Shown here piece by piece: positions 47,241 to 57,943 of a stretch of 64,000 nt of DNA. The position numbers and the translations under genes were made by a program. Origin of the DNA: Kitagawia praeruptora (lineage: Eukaryota; Streptophyta; Magnoliopsida; Apiales; Apiaceae); assembly GCA_037693485.1 (NCBI GenBank), contig CM075344.1:43093501-43157500 (forward strand). Direction: 5' to 3'. The notes under the pieces are model-generated. The model ran no database searches, was not told where the DNA came from, and saw only the letters and a program-made list of their open reading frames with translations. Position 1 is the stretch's first letter, and each line of letters begins with the position of its first letter.

Positions 47241-47390
47241 ACGCAAATGACCCAACTTTCCCTTCCAATAACCAGACTTTGTTGTATAAATTCCATTTGA
47301 CGCTAGCCACCAGTACAAAGTATAAATATAACTACCTACTACTACAGACCTACTAAGCTTACTCACTTATCAATTTCCCTAATAATAGAG

Positions 47391-48321
47391 GGGTTAATTA
47401 TCAAAATCGCCACTTAACACAATTAAAAGTCTCATATTCACCACCCAACTAAAACCGGTCTCATTCGACTCACTGAACTCAATAAAATAAATCCTCCGTT
47501 AAAAAATTAACAAGCCTGTTTAAAATTATCAAATGAAAACGTTAAGGGTCCCGCAAGTGTTGACATGTCTGCTACGTGGAGAATTAATTAATGAATTTTG
47601 GTTTTTTTAATTTTTAATTCAAAATAGTTTTTACAAATTTGTTTTAAGGGTTTGAGATCAAACACCAACCCAATACACACACACATGAACAGTTGAAGAA
47701 CACCAATTAAGAACTCCGGTCATCGGAAAATTTTTCCGACTGGCCAAACCATAAAAAAAATCCGACAACACCTATTTTCTTGCCCAGAAAAATCACAACT
47801 ATGCTTATATGGTACTATCCTTTAGCGATCTATTCATATACGTAACTGAAAACATCAAACAATCAACTAAAATTCAATTTTGAATTTTTGCTAAAATCTA
47901 AAAATTACCAAAATTGAAATTTGATGGTGGGGTTGAATAGAGGACTGAAAGGACTTCGTTTTGGATACCTATATGACCAATTTGGACACCAGTAACACCA
48001 AGAATTTGGGGTTTAATTTTTGTTGAAGTTGAAGAACACATGAGAGAGAAGAGAGGGTCAGGGGAGAAAAGAGAAACGTGAGGGAGAGAAGAAATAGATG
48101 GAGAAAAAAAGGGTGATAGCAGGTTGGATGTCACGTAGCTTACACATATCAGCACTTGTGGGACCCATTAATGTTTCCGTTTGATAATTTTAGACAGATT
48201 CGTTAATTTTTTAACGGAGGATTTTTTTAATGAGCTCGGTGAGTGGAATGAGACCAGTTTTAGTTGGGTGGTGAATATGAGACTTTTAATTGTGTTAAGT
48301 GGCAACTTTGATAATTAACCC
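47391..48321. mobile_element. Mutator-like element with long TIRs (931 bp)
   Basis: It starts GGGTTAATTATCAAAATCGC and ends with the inverse TTTGATAATTAACCC. The inverted repeats extend about 190 bp on each side with few mismatches. The flanking 10-bp direct repeat AATAATAGAG (47381-47390, 48322-48331) is perfect. Long TIRs with a 9-11-bp TSD indicate a MULE. No transposase is visible in the ~550-bp interior. Confidence 0.85.
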
Positions 48322-48487
48322 AATAATAGAGTAGTGATGAAAATTTAGATACATATGGTATATGCATTATAATTACTGACTAGAAATCTAGGACATGAAT
48401 TATGAAGATATGATGTGCTTCAATTACACAACCACATTCAAGAAATAAACTACGACAACATATCCCCAAAAGAATCGAAGAAATTAC

Positions 48488-48879
48488 CTTTAAGCCATAC
48501 GACCCATAAGCAACAATTTCAGCATTCAATTCCTTATTATTTCTATGAGAAATGTCAGCAATCCAATCTTTCGTAATCTGATTTCAAGAACTCAATTAAT
48601 AAACAATAAAAAGCAAAAAAAAAATGTATTACCTGCTCAAGATTCCTCACAATGTAATGCCTAAGATCAATATCATCCTTTGATGGGATTATACCCATGT
48701 TCTTCATAAACTGAAAATATCAAGAATGAATTAAAAAAACAAACAAAATCAAGATTACAGTATCAAGAACAAAAATTTACCGGAAGAAGAATTATTGTAG
48801 AGAAGTGTTTATCTGTGAAATTGTTAAGTTCTTGCCTCCAATCTTTTCTCTATAAATTATGATTTAAATTCCAAGCCAT
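48488..48879 (-). pseudogene. 5' fragment of a nuclear poly(A)-polymerase-like gene (three exons)
   Basis: Three minus-strand phase-0 exons can be read: 48879-48781, 48710-48633 and 48577-48488, with GT/AG borders. Exon 2 encodes FMKNMGIIPSKDDIDLRHYI plus VRNLEQ, and exon 3 encodes ITKDWIADISHRNNKELNAE plus IVAYGSYGLK. The order of helix, KxWI/V segment, N.AxI.xxGSYxLG matches the N-terminus of plant poly(A) polymerases, which add mRNA tails. The catalytic DxD exon that should follow is absent. Exon 1 has an early in-frame TAG (ATG...AATTTATAG). A TATA-like TATATATATATA lies upstream at ~48928-48940. This is a truncated, non-functional copy. The family assignment is by pattern only. Confidence 0.5.
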
Positions 48880-48959
48880 TGTAATCAAGAGAGTGGAAGA
48901 AGAAAAAGATTATTATGTAATGTGTATATATATATATAGTGCTACTCACATACAAACGA

Positions 48960-49347
48960 AAATTAAATACAAACTGAAGACCCAGCTTATCCATTCAAAT
49001 TAAATCATTTTAAACCACTCATTTAAATTCATCTCTTTCTTTTCTCTTCATTCTTTTTTCACGCTACCCACCCCACCCCTGCATATACATACACAAACCC
49101 ACCCACCCACTTGAATATACATATATCGTCACCACTATAATTAGTAACCTCCATGATTTCCGACATTAATTTCAGTGACATCCTTCTATTCAGGTGACTT
49201 CATCTTATTCAAGCGATTTTATTTTATTCCAGTCTGTTCATTATCTTATTCCAACAATCTCAGATTTGTGTACTGATTTCTGCTATAAAATCAGTGATTT
49301 TTGTTGCAGATTTACCGTATCATTATATCCTTATATATAATAAGCAT
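48960..49347. other. Intergenic sequence
   Basis: Pyrimidine-rich and AT-rich sequence upstream of the poly(A)-polymerase-like fragment. No gene was recognised. Confidence 0.45.
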
Positions 49348-50092
49348 AATAAGCATAAGAGGGATCTTATCTAAATTTTTGGTCTGGTCACTGTACTACC
49401 AAAATCATATGATCCGTTTGATTAAAAATAGACGATCAAGATTATATCAAATTATAAAGAAAATTATAATCTAAAAAGGATATAATTAGAAAAGGTTGCA
49501 TTAGAAGTGAATTTTAAAAAAAATTATAATCTAAAAAGGATATAATTAAAAAAGGTTGTATTAAAATTGAATTTTAAAAAGAAAATTATAATCTGAAAAG
49601 GATATAATTAAAAAAGGTTGTATTAGAATTGAATTTTATTGATTTTTTTATTAGTGTTTCAAAAAAATCGTATTTACTATTTGAGCTTTATTTTGAGATC
49701 TAGAAATCAGATTTGGATGATTTTACAATCCACACGAACCTCATAAAATTATCTTTAATTTATTGATGATTTAATAATTATTATTCAAATGAAAATAGTT
49801 GGAATCTCAAGAGAAAATGTAATTATAAATTTTTACATTAATCCTATTCAACATAGTTCTACGTTGATAATGCTATTCAATCTAGAAAACCTAATTATAT
49901 ATGATTTAAATCATTGACATATACATTTTCGTATTACAATATAAATACACTTTTTAGTCTATAACATATTAAAATATAAAATATTTTTTTATGCTAGATT
50001 CAACGGTTTTCATCTATCTATTTTAAGATTTTTGTCGTACGGAAGACCAGACTACTATCAAAATTTTGGACAAAATCCCTCTTACACTTATT
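49348..50092. mobile_element. Candidate MITE with imperfect TIRs
   Basis: AATAAGCATAAGAGGGATCT at the left and its inverse CCCTCTTACACTTATT at the right begin an inverted repeat extending through AAATTTTTGGTCTGGT / ACCAGACTACTATCAAAA. Inside, a ~62-bp unit around AAAATTATAATCTAAAAAGG is repeated three times (49458-49625). The TSD is unclear, so the superfamily is not assigned. Confidence 0.5.
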
Positions 50093-50716
50093 GTTAAAAT
50101 TGTATTTGATTGTTAGTACAACTATTTTCAAATAATTATAAGGATATTTTGATAATCAAAACAAATTATAAGTAGAATTCATAAATCAAATAGAATTTTC
50201 AGCGTAAGAAATCATCAATTTTTTCTCTTATTTGTTTCTGCGTAGATTTAATTAGAAAAAAATTATTAAACCATCACTAAATTAAAGATTATTTTGTTAA
50301 TTTCACGTGGGCTGTAATCGTTCAAATCAAATTTTAATAATTCAAGATAGAGTACAAATATTAAACCGAACGTGTAAAATCTTATATATATATATATATA
50401 TATATATATCAATTTCTTAATAACAATTTGATATGTAAATTAATATCATATAAATTTTAATATGACTAACTCCCCGGAGAAGATGCTGGAGCTCCCGGAG
50501 AAGATGACTAGCAAAGGTAAGGTGGGGTGGGGTGTATATCTTAATTTTGATTATTTTTAAATCTAGTTTGTAGTTTAAGATTGGTTTGTATTTAAGCATT
50601 TGTATATATATATATATATATATGCTCAATGTAGCCTTTAGGACTTAGGAGCACTACCTCAATTTTTTCAAATTTTTTTTTTTTACAGAATTTAACTTTT
50701 CCATTAATAAATAGTA
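50093..50716. other. AT-rich intergenic sequence with TA microsatellites
   Basis: TA runs lie at about 50382-50410 and 50605-50622. No gene was recognised. Confidence 0.5.
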
Positions 50717-53700
50717 CTAGCTTAAACCCCGTGCGATGCACAGATTTTTTTAATATTATATTAAAATTTTTAATTATTTAAATTAATTTTTTAAAACATG
50801 ATTTTTGGAGACTTAAATTTTTAAATGAGATTATATGATAATAATTATATAAATGTTATTCGTGATAATTCTAGAAAATGGGGAATTTTAGTTAAAAATT
50901 TAGAAAAGATGATGGATTTTAGTTGAAAAAGATAATCGGTTAATTATAAGTAATTATAAAATTATTTTTTTATTAGATAGAATGCCTATGATATAATTGG
51001 AAAAATAGAGGATTTGGTTAGAGAAAATTAAAAAGGTAACATGTTTTAGGTGGAAAAGGTAATTGATTAGTTTATAGTAATTATAAGTTAATTATGTTAT
51101 TTTACTAAATAAATTGCTTGTAATGTTTTTTGAAAAAGAGAAATTATTGTTGCCCGTGATATTTCTAGGAAAAGAGGGATTTTAATTATAAAATATAGAA
51201 AAAATGATATGTTTTAACTGAAAAAGTTAATCGATTAATTATTAGTATTATCATATTACTATTTTATTTCATATAATAGAACTGCCCTTAATATACTTGA
51301 AAAATGAGATATTTTAGTTAGAGAAAATAGAAAAGAAAACGGGAAAATAAAAAAGGTGACATGTTTTAGGTAAAAAAAGTAATTGATTAGTTTATACTAA
51401 TTATAATTTAATTATGTTCAATTACTAATTAAAATTGCTCGTAGTGTTTTTTAGAAAATGAGAAATTAACGTTGTCCGTTATATTTCTAAAAAAAAAGGA
51501 AATTAATTAGAAAAAATAGAAAGATGATATGTTTTAGTTGAAAAGATAATCGATTAATTATTAGTATTGCAGTGCACGGGTTTCTTGTATTATGTTATAA
51601 ATTTTATTTAATATTAAAATTATGTTTTTATATAATCATTATTTTAATAATTTTTTTAATTTTAATTTGTTATAATTTAATATATTCATGTTTACAGATT
51701 ATATTAATGTTTCCTTATTATAAACAACGTATATGATTTTTAATATATTTTATTAATAATTGAAAATTTTGGTGTGATATTTTCGAGTATATATTAATGA
51801 TTGTAAGATTTGTTGTAAATTAAAAATGTAACGTGTTTTAATTAGAAATATTAATGATTGAAAAATATGATACAATTGATCTTTTTAGGTATTTATAAAA
51901 TGTAATATCTTCAATTGAAAGTAAATATGAAAAATGCAATCGACTAATTACCATTTATTATATTATATTGTTATTTATTTTAGGTGTTACATTTTACTTG
52001 AAAATTATTTCTATTTTTATACAAAAAAATAAAATATAAAAAATAAGTTATAGAACTATCCTTAAAATGCACCTTAAAATGCGTGTCAGACACGCACTTT
52101 TATGTAAAGAAATGGGTGGGACAGAGGGAGTATGTTTTTAGGTGTTTATAAAAGGTAATATCTTGACTAATTACCATTAATTATATTATGTTATTACTTA
52201 TTTTAGATTGTCAGATTTGTTTTAAATTAAAAAGGTAACGTGTTTTAGACTTTTAGTTCGAAAGAAAATATTAATGATGGAAAGATGTGGTACGATTGAT
52301 GTTTTTAGTTGTTTATAAAAGGTAGTATCTTGACTAATTACCATAAATTATATTATGTTATTACTTATTTTAGGTGTATTTATTTTTTTTATAATGAAGG
52401 GTAAGTAAGTAAATTCACGAAGTACCAAAAAACAGGTACCAAAACTTTTAATGTTTCGGTTTTAATATAATAGTATAGATTTTATTAATAATTGAAAAAT
52501 ATGGTACGATATTTCCGGATATATATTAATGATTGTAAGATTAGTTTTAAATCAAAAAAGAAACGTATTTTAATTCGAAAGGAAATATTAATGATTGGAA
52601 GATATGATAAAAGGTAACATCTTCAACTAAAAGTAAATATGAAAAAGGTAATCGACTACTTACCATTAATTATATTATGTTAATATTTATTTTAGGTGTT
52701 TTAATATATATTTTTCTTTATAATGAAGGGTAAATAAGTAAATTTACGAAGTACCAAAAAATAGGTACAAAAAAACTGGTACCAATTTATATAATCATTA
52801 TTTTTTACATAATTTTTAATTTTAATTAATATAATTTAATATACACATGTTTACGGATTATACTAATGTTTCCATATTATAAACAAAGTATATTTTTAAT
52901 ATATTTTATTAATAATTGAAAAATATTGTATGATATTTTCGGGTATATATTAATGATTGTAAGATTAGTTTTAAATAAAAAAGGAAACGTATTTTTAATT
53001 CGAAAGGTAATATTAATGATTGGAAGATATGATAAAAGGTAACATCTTCAACTAAAAGCAAATATGAAAAAGGCAATCGACTAATTACCATTAATTATAT
53101 TATGTTAAAATTTATTTTAGGTGTTTTAATATATATTTTTCTTTATAATGAAGGGTACATAAGTAAATTCACGAAGTACCAAAAAACAGGTACCAAAAAC
53201 TTGGTACCAAAAAACAGGTACCAAAACTTTCAATGTTTCGGAATTTATATAATAGATAAAAAAGGAAACGTATTTTAATTCGAAAGGTAATATTAATGAT
53301 TGGAAGATATGATAAAAGGTAACATCTTCAACTAAAAGCAAATATGAAAAAGGCAATCGACTAATTACCATTAATTATATTATGTTAAAATTTATTTTAG
53401 GTGTTTTAATATATATTTTTCTTTATAATGAAGGGTACATAAGTAAATTCACGAAGTACCAAAAAACAGGTACCAAAAAATTGGTACCAAAAAACAGGTA
53501 CCAAAACTTTCAATGTTTCGGAATTTATATAATAAAACAGGTACCAAAACTTTCAATGTTTCGGAATTTATATAATAGATAAAAAAGGAAACGTATTTTA
53601 ATTCGAAAGGTAATATTAATGATTGGAAGATATGATAAAAGGTGAGTAACATCTTCAACTAAAAGCAAATATGAAAAAGGCAATCGACTAATTACCATTA

Positions 53701-53868
53701 ATTATATTATGTTAAAATTTATTTTAGGTGTTTTAATATATATTTTTCTTTATAATGAAGGGTACATAAGTAAATTCACGAAGTACCAAAAAACAGGTAC
53801 CAAAAAATTGGTACAAAAAAACAGGTACCAAAACTTTCAATGTTTCGGAATTTATATAATAGTATAGA
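50717..53868 (-). mobile_element. Helitron on the minus strand (3.15 kb), internally repetitive
   Basis: On the minus strand the 5' end reads A|TCTATACTATTATATAAATT at 53868. The 3' end reads TTTAAGCTAG|T at 50717, preceded by a hairpin formed by CTGTGC-ATC-GCACGG. A second, internal 5'-end-like sequence lies near 52482 (TCTATACTATTATATTAAAA), so this may be two nested or tandem Helitrons. No Rep/helicase is visible. The whole interior is AT-rich and non-coding. Confidence 0.65.
52546..53860. repeat. ~280-320-bp tandem repeats with GGTACC motifs
   Basis: Units starting near 52554, 52975, 53257 and 53579 share AAGGAAACGTATTTTAATTC, a segment ending in AATGAAGGGTA, and a block of AACAGGTACCAAAA repeats. 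The last two units are nearly identical. Small open frames within are repeat artefacts. Confidence 0.8.
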
Positions 53869-54258
53869 TTGACATACAATATCCGTGAAAAGAATTTTCC
53901 CCTTTTATTAGCTTAATTATCACTTGATCAACATATATGTCTCCATTTAATATTTTGTTTTAGAAAATATTTTAATTCGGAAAAGAATTGGAAAATTAAA
54001 TATCTGTTTAATTTTAAAATTTCAAAATATTATTATTATTATTAAAATTTTAAATATAATATTATATAAAATACAAAAAAATGATCTAACATGATTCACG
54101 AGTTTGGTATTTTTTTTTAATATAATCCCACCTGATTTTAAAAAATATCAGCTTAAACGAATTCTAATAAAATTTCAATTTTTTAAAATTTGAATATAAC
54201 ACTTCCTTTTCAATTTCTTTCATTTTTAATATCTTATCTTTTTTCATGTTGAAACTCA
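53869..54258. other. AT-rich intergenic sequence
   Basis: This short stretch lies between two Helitrons. No gene was recognised. Confidence 0.5.
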
Positions 54259-54966
54259 TCTATACTCTTTATTAAAATCAGAAACCCCCTTTGAATGGTA
54301 TGCCATGTATACCGCGGTATGCACGGTATGCCAATTAATTAATTAATTAATAATAACTTATTTTACTATTTGATCTTAATTTAAAAACTATTTTTTGAGT
54401 GTATGGAAGGCCAATAAGAATAAGAACTACTAATGAAACAAGTCCTCTCTGAACTAAAATACGGTATGCCAATTAATTAATTAATTAATTAATGTATACC
54501 GCAATATGCCATGTATACAGCGGAATACCACTAAATATTATTTAATTTAATTAATTAAAATTATAATATTAAATATTAATTTAATAATGAAGTTATATAC
54601 TAGGAGTCTATTAACTAAAAATTGAAATAAAAGTCGAGAATATAGGACTTAGGACTCCATTAATTAATATTTAAAATATATCTATAATAGATTAATAATA
54701 AATACAATTAATAATATAACTATTCTTATATTACCAGAGATAAGTTATATAAATTTAATTAATTAAAATAATAAAATTAAATATTAATTTAATTTATTAT
54801 TGAAGTTATATACTAGAAGTCTATTAACTAACAATCGAAATAAAATTCGAGAATATAGTATTATATACAACTTGGTGGTTCAAGATTTTATTCATTTAAA
54901 AAAGTTAAAAATTAGGAATTTAAGATAATTTATCACAATCCGTGCTTCGCACGGGTTATCGGCTAG
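54259..54966 (+). mobile_element. Short non-autonomous Helitron (708 bp)
   Basis: It begins A|TCTATACTCTTTATTAAAAT and ends TCGGCTAG|T. The hairpin CCGTGC-TTC-GCACGG lies at 54940-54954, 8 bp before CTAG. Inside, an AATTAATTAATTAATTAA stretch and GGTATGCC motifs recur. It has no coding capacity. Confidence 0.7.
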
Positions 54967-56742
54967 TATAATTAATAACCTATAAGACACTTCATTTTTT
55001 TTTAAAGTTGTATATATTATATTAAAAAAAATGTACAAATCTAGAGAGAAGTTAGAGCTCTAAAGTATGATAGTAAACTCAAACAATGGCAACTGTCCTA
55101 ACAAATTAGGTTATTTAATCATATAACTCCGACCATAAAATTATAAAAAATTAATTTGTAGAATCTAGTCTCGAATGCAAGTTTATCTTTGATGCCTTGT
55201 AACATCTCTTATTGTGTGCTCAGGCATGGCGGGTGTGGGGGTAATTTGTAAGGCCAATAAAGCAAACTTACGTTTTGCCACACCCAACAATCATGATTAA
55301 AGAATGTCATGACAGATAGAATTAAGCGTTAATATCCATCGAACCAAAGAATATAACGGACATACCATCAAGAACAAATGAGAGAATAAGCCGAAATATC
55401 AATGCGTAGATAGCTGCATGGTTATCAGCAGGTATAGAGCACAATCCCAAACAGTCGAACAGTAAGCCAAGATATCCAAGATTAAGGTATATTTATCAAG
55501 CATGTCTTAATTTCTGAAACGTACGTGGTAAAAAACTAAATGATCTGTTTTGGTCAAGATTCATTTTGCTGAATGGGTACCTTGAGGAGAGTAATAATAC
55601 TTGAGGAGAGTGTGATTTCGAAAAAAAAAAAAATCTTCGGTTTTACCTGCAATCGCAACTGAGAATAAATGGGATAAAAGTGAATGAAAATCTTGTATAT
55701 AATCTTTTTTAGACTAAGATCACATCAATACATCATACACAAGAATTAAAATGTTCATACACTTGGGATATACTTGAATTCTGAACCTCTGTAAAGCAAG
55801 AAGAGAGAAATAAGCCAAGGATCACAACCAGTTGTATTACCATACATTCACTGCTACTTGAAAAACGTACGGAACAGACGTAATAAACAACCACTTATAT
55901 TATCACATATTCATCGACATACCATTAAACTTCACACAAATATGTAGGAGTAGGAGGCAAAACACGCAGATATACATTGGGATTCCATGAGATCCTTTCT
56001 CGACCTCCTTGTCTTGATCAAATGTGCCTGCTACACAACAGAAACTCGCAACTGAAACTGTGCACTTCAATTGCCATTTCAACCCATACATAAGAAATTC
56101 ACCATGCCAGCTTCACAAATCAAAGCACAAATACACTTGATAGTTCTGTGGCATCATAAAAGATTTGTGTCAAAAACGTGGAGAGAATAACACAACAGAT
56201 AATATTATTATGCAACTGTTTTTTTGCAGACATTCCACTGGATTGTTTCGGTACTGCAAGATCAAATTTTGGCCACTTGACTTGATGAGATTATTATATA
56301 ATAACAGTTGCAAATAGTCTATTATTTTGAGTCCATTACTTGCTACTGATCAGAGGTTGCATGGAATAGTTACTCCTTCAATGAACTGGAATTAGATCAT
56401 GATTTTTCAAGGGAAACTCTATTCAATACCCAGCCCAACGAACTGTATAAATGAGATAACCATGCTTTAGACAATAATGATCTTGCCTATATCCTTGGCA
56501 CAACTCTTAACCACACTTCTGACTTTATATTCGACCCTCTGCATGATGCAGTAGCTAGAGATCACAAATAGTAAAGTAACCGATTATAGACAGAAATATT
56601 TTATTTATCATCAAAAGAGTTCCCCTTGTAATGAGAAGTTCATATTGGCATATTGAACTATTCTGTTTATCTAAATAGTAAACTCATGTACAATACTTGC
56701 GGAAACAGAACTGCATAAATAATTTGACACTGTTATTTAATT
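54967..56742. other. Intergenic region; no gene recognised
   Basis: The stretch is less AT-rich than its left neighbours from about 55170. No exon with family features was found. It may hold 3' untranslated or intronic sequence of a neighbouring transcript. Confidence 0.4.
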
Positions 56743-56976
56743 GAGAAAAGTGCACTTTGTGTACCTGTACTTAGGGTCGTCTAGCACTTGTCATACTAAG
56801 GTTTTAAATCATAAGTGCATTTTTCTCAAAAACCCTAACGCCGTTTGTTAGATTTGACGGAAGTACACAAAGTACAAAAAGTTTAATAGTTCAGTATTGC
56901 ATGTGCATGATTTTGAACTTTAGTATGACAAGTGCTGAACGACCCTAACTACAGGTACACAAAGTGCACTTTTCTC
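56743..56976. mobile_element. Mutator-like MITE, nearly perfect foldback (234 bp)
   Basis: Ends GAGAAAAGTGCACTTTGTGT and the inverse pair for ~70 bp on each side. The 9-bp TSD TATTTAATT (56734-56742, 56977-56985) is perfect. Confidence 0.9.
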
Positions 56977-57059
56977 TATTTAATTCATTAAAAAAACAGC
57001 ACCTTAAGAAATGAGGTCATGCCCCTACAGGGATATAGAACGGTCTCTATATCATAGAA

Positions 57060-57438
57060 GGGGTCCGTTCCCTAGCAAACATTTGCTAGGGAACTGTTTC
57101 CCAACATATGGCTCCAGAACCGTTGGATCGTTGATCCAACGGTCCTGATTTAAAAAAAAAATTACACCGTACCGCAGAAACTTTCCGCGGTACGGAGTAA
57201 TTACAAAAATGTCCTCACTGTTCACGTACCGCAGAAAGTTTCTGTGGTACGGTGAACAGTAAATTTTTGATGTGAAAACAGGGGGCATTTTTGTAATTAC
57301 CCCGTACCGCGGAAAGTTTCTGCGGTACGGTGTAAATTTTTTTTTTAAACCCCAGCCGTTGGATCAACGATCCAACGGCTGGGAAATCATATGTTGTGTA
57401 ACAGTTCCCTGGCAAATGTTTGCCAGGGACCGTGCGCC
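57060..57438. mobile_element. Multi-hairpin Mutator-like MITE (379 bp)
   Basis: The 9-bp TSD ATCATAGAA (57051-57059, 57439-57447) is perfect. The terminal regions pair with each other, and each is itself a hairpin around CTAGCAAACATTTGCTAG. Inner palindromes CCGTTGGATC...GATCCAACGG occur on both sides. Three ~27-bp palindromes of the type GTACCGCAGAAA...GCGGTAC lie at about 57167-57194, 57223-57250 and 57302-57329. Confidence 0.9.
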
Positions 57439-57447
57439 ATCATAGAA

Positions 57448-57943
57448 ATACACAAGTAAAGATTGCTGGAATTGCATACTACAAAGTCCAGCATAATAAA
57501 GAGCTATCGCTAAGATGTATCATGAAACCATGCAGAGGATCTGAGCCTGCATTATCACATTGATACAATGGCTAATTAAACAACTGGAAGCAAGGACTTC
57601 ATTAGAATTCTCAACTAATTGTGTTAAATCAATATTTATGTGATTTTGCTGGAATCCAGAATGCTTCTTTCCCAATTCTTGATACACATGAGTCATCACT
57701 CATGTCCATCAACCCATCAATCTGATATTTGTTTCCTACCTAATTTCAAGAAATTATACCTGCTTATTAGGTACATGATGGAAGGACACAATAAATGGTA
57801 TTAGGAGTTAGGACCATTACATCAATGAGTACTTTATCATGTTACTAATTAAAGAGTTCTGCGACAAATAGCAAAAAATAACACAGCCTAGCAATTAGCA
57901 AAGCTAATGACAAAACGAAAAAAACACAGAAGTAAATACCAGT
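57448..57943. other. Downstream region of the F-box gene
   Basis: This probably contains the F-box 3' UTR (transcription is leftward). No other coding sequence was recognised. Confidence 0.45.

Noticed and set aside
47898..48155. 85-residue minus-strand open frame inside the MULE
   Set aside because: Low-complexity Ser/Pro sequence in a TIR-flanked element with no recognised domain.
53126..53658. Minus-strand open frames in the Helitron tandem units
   Set aside because: Repeat-derived, AT-rich and without family features.
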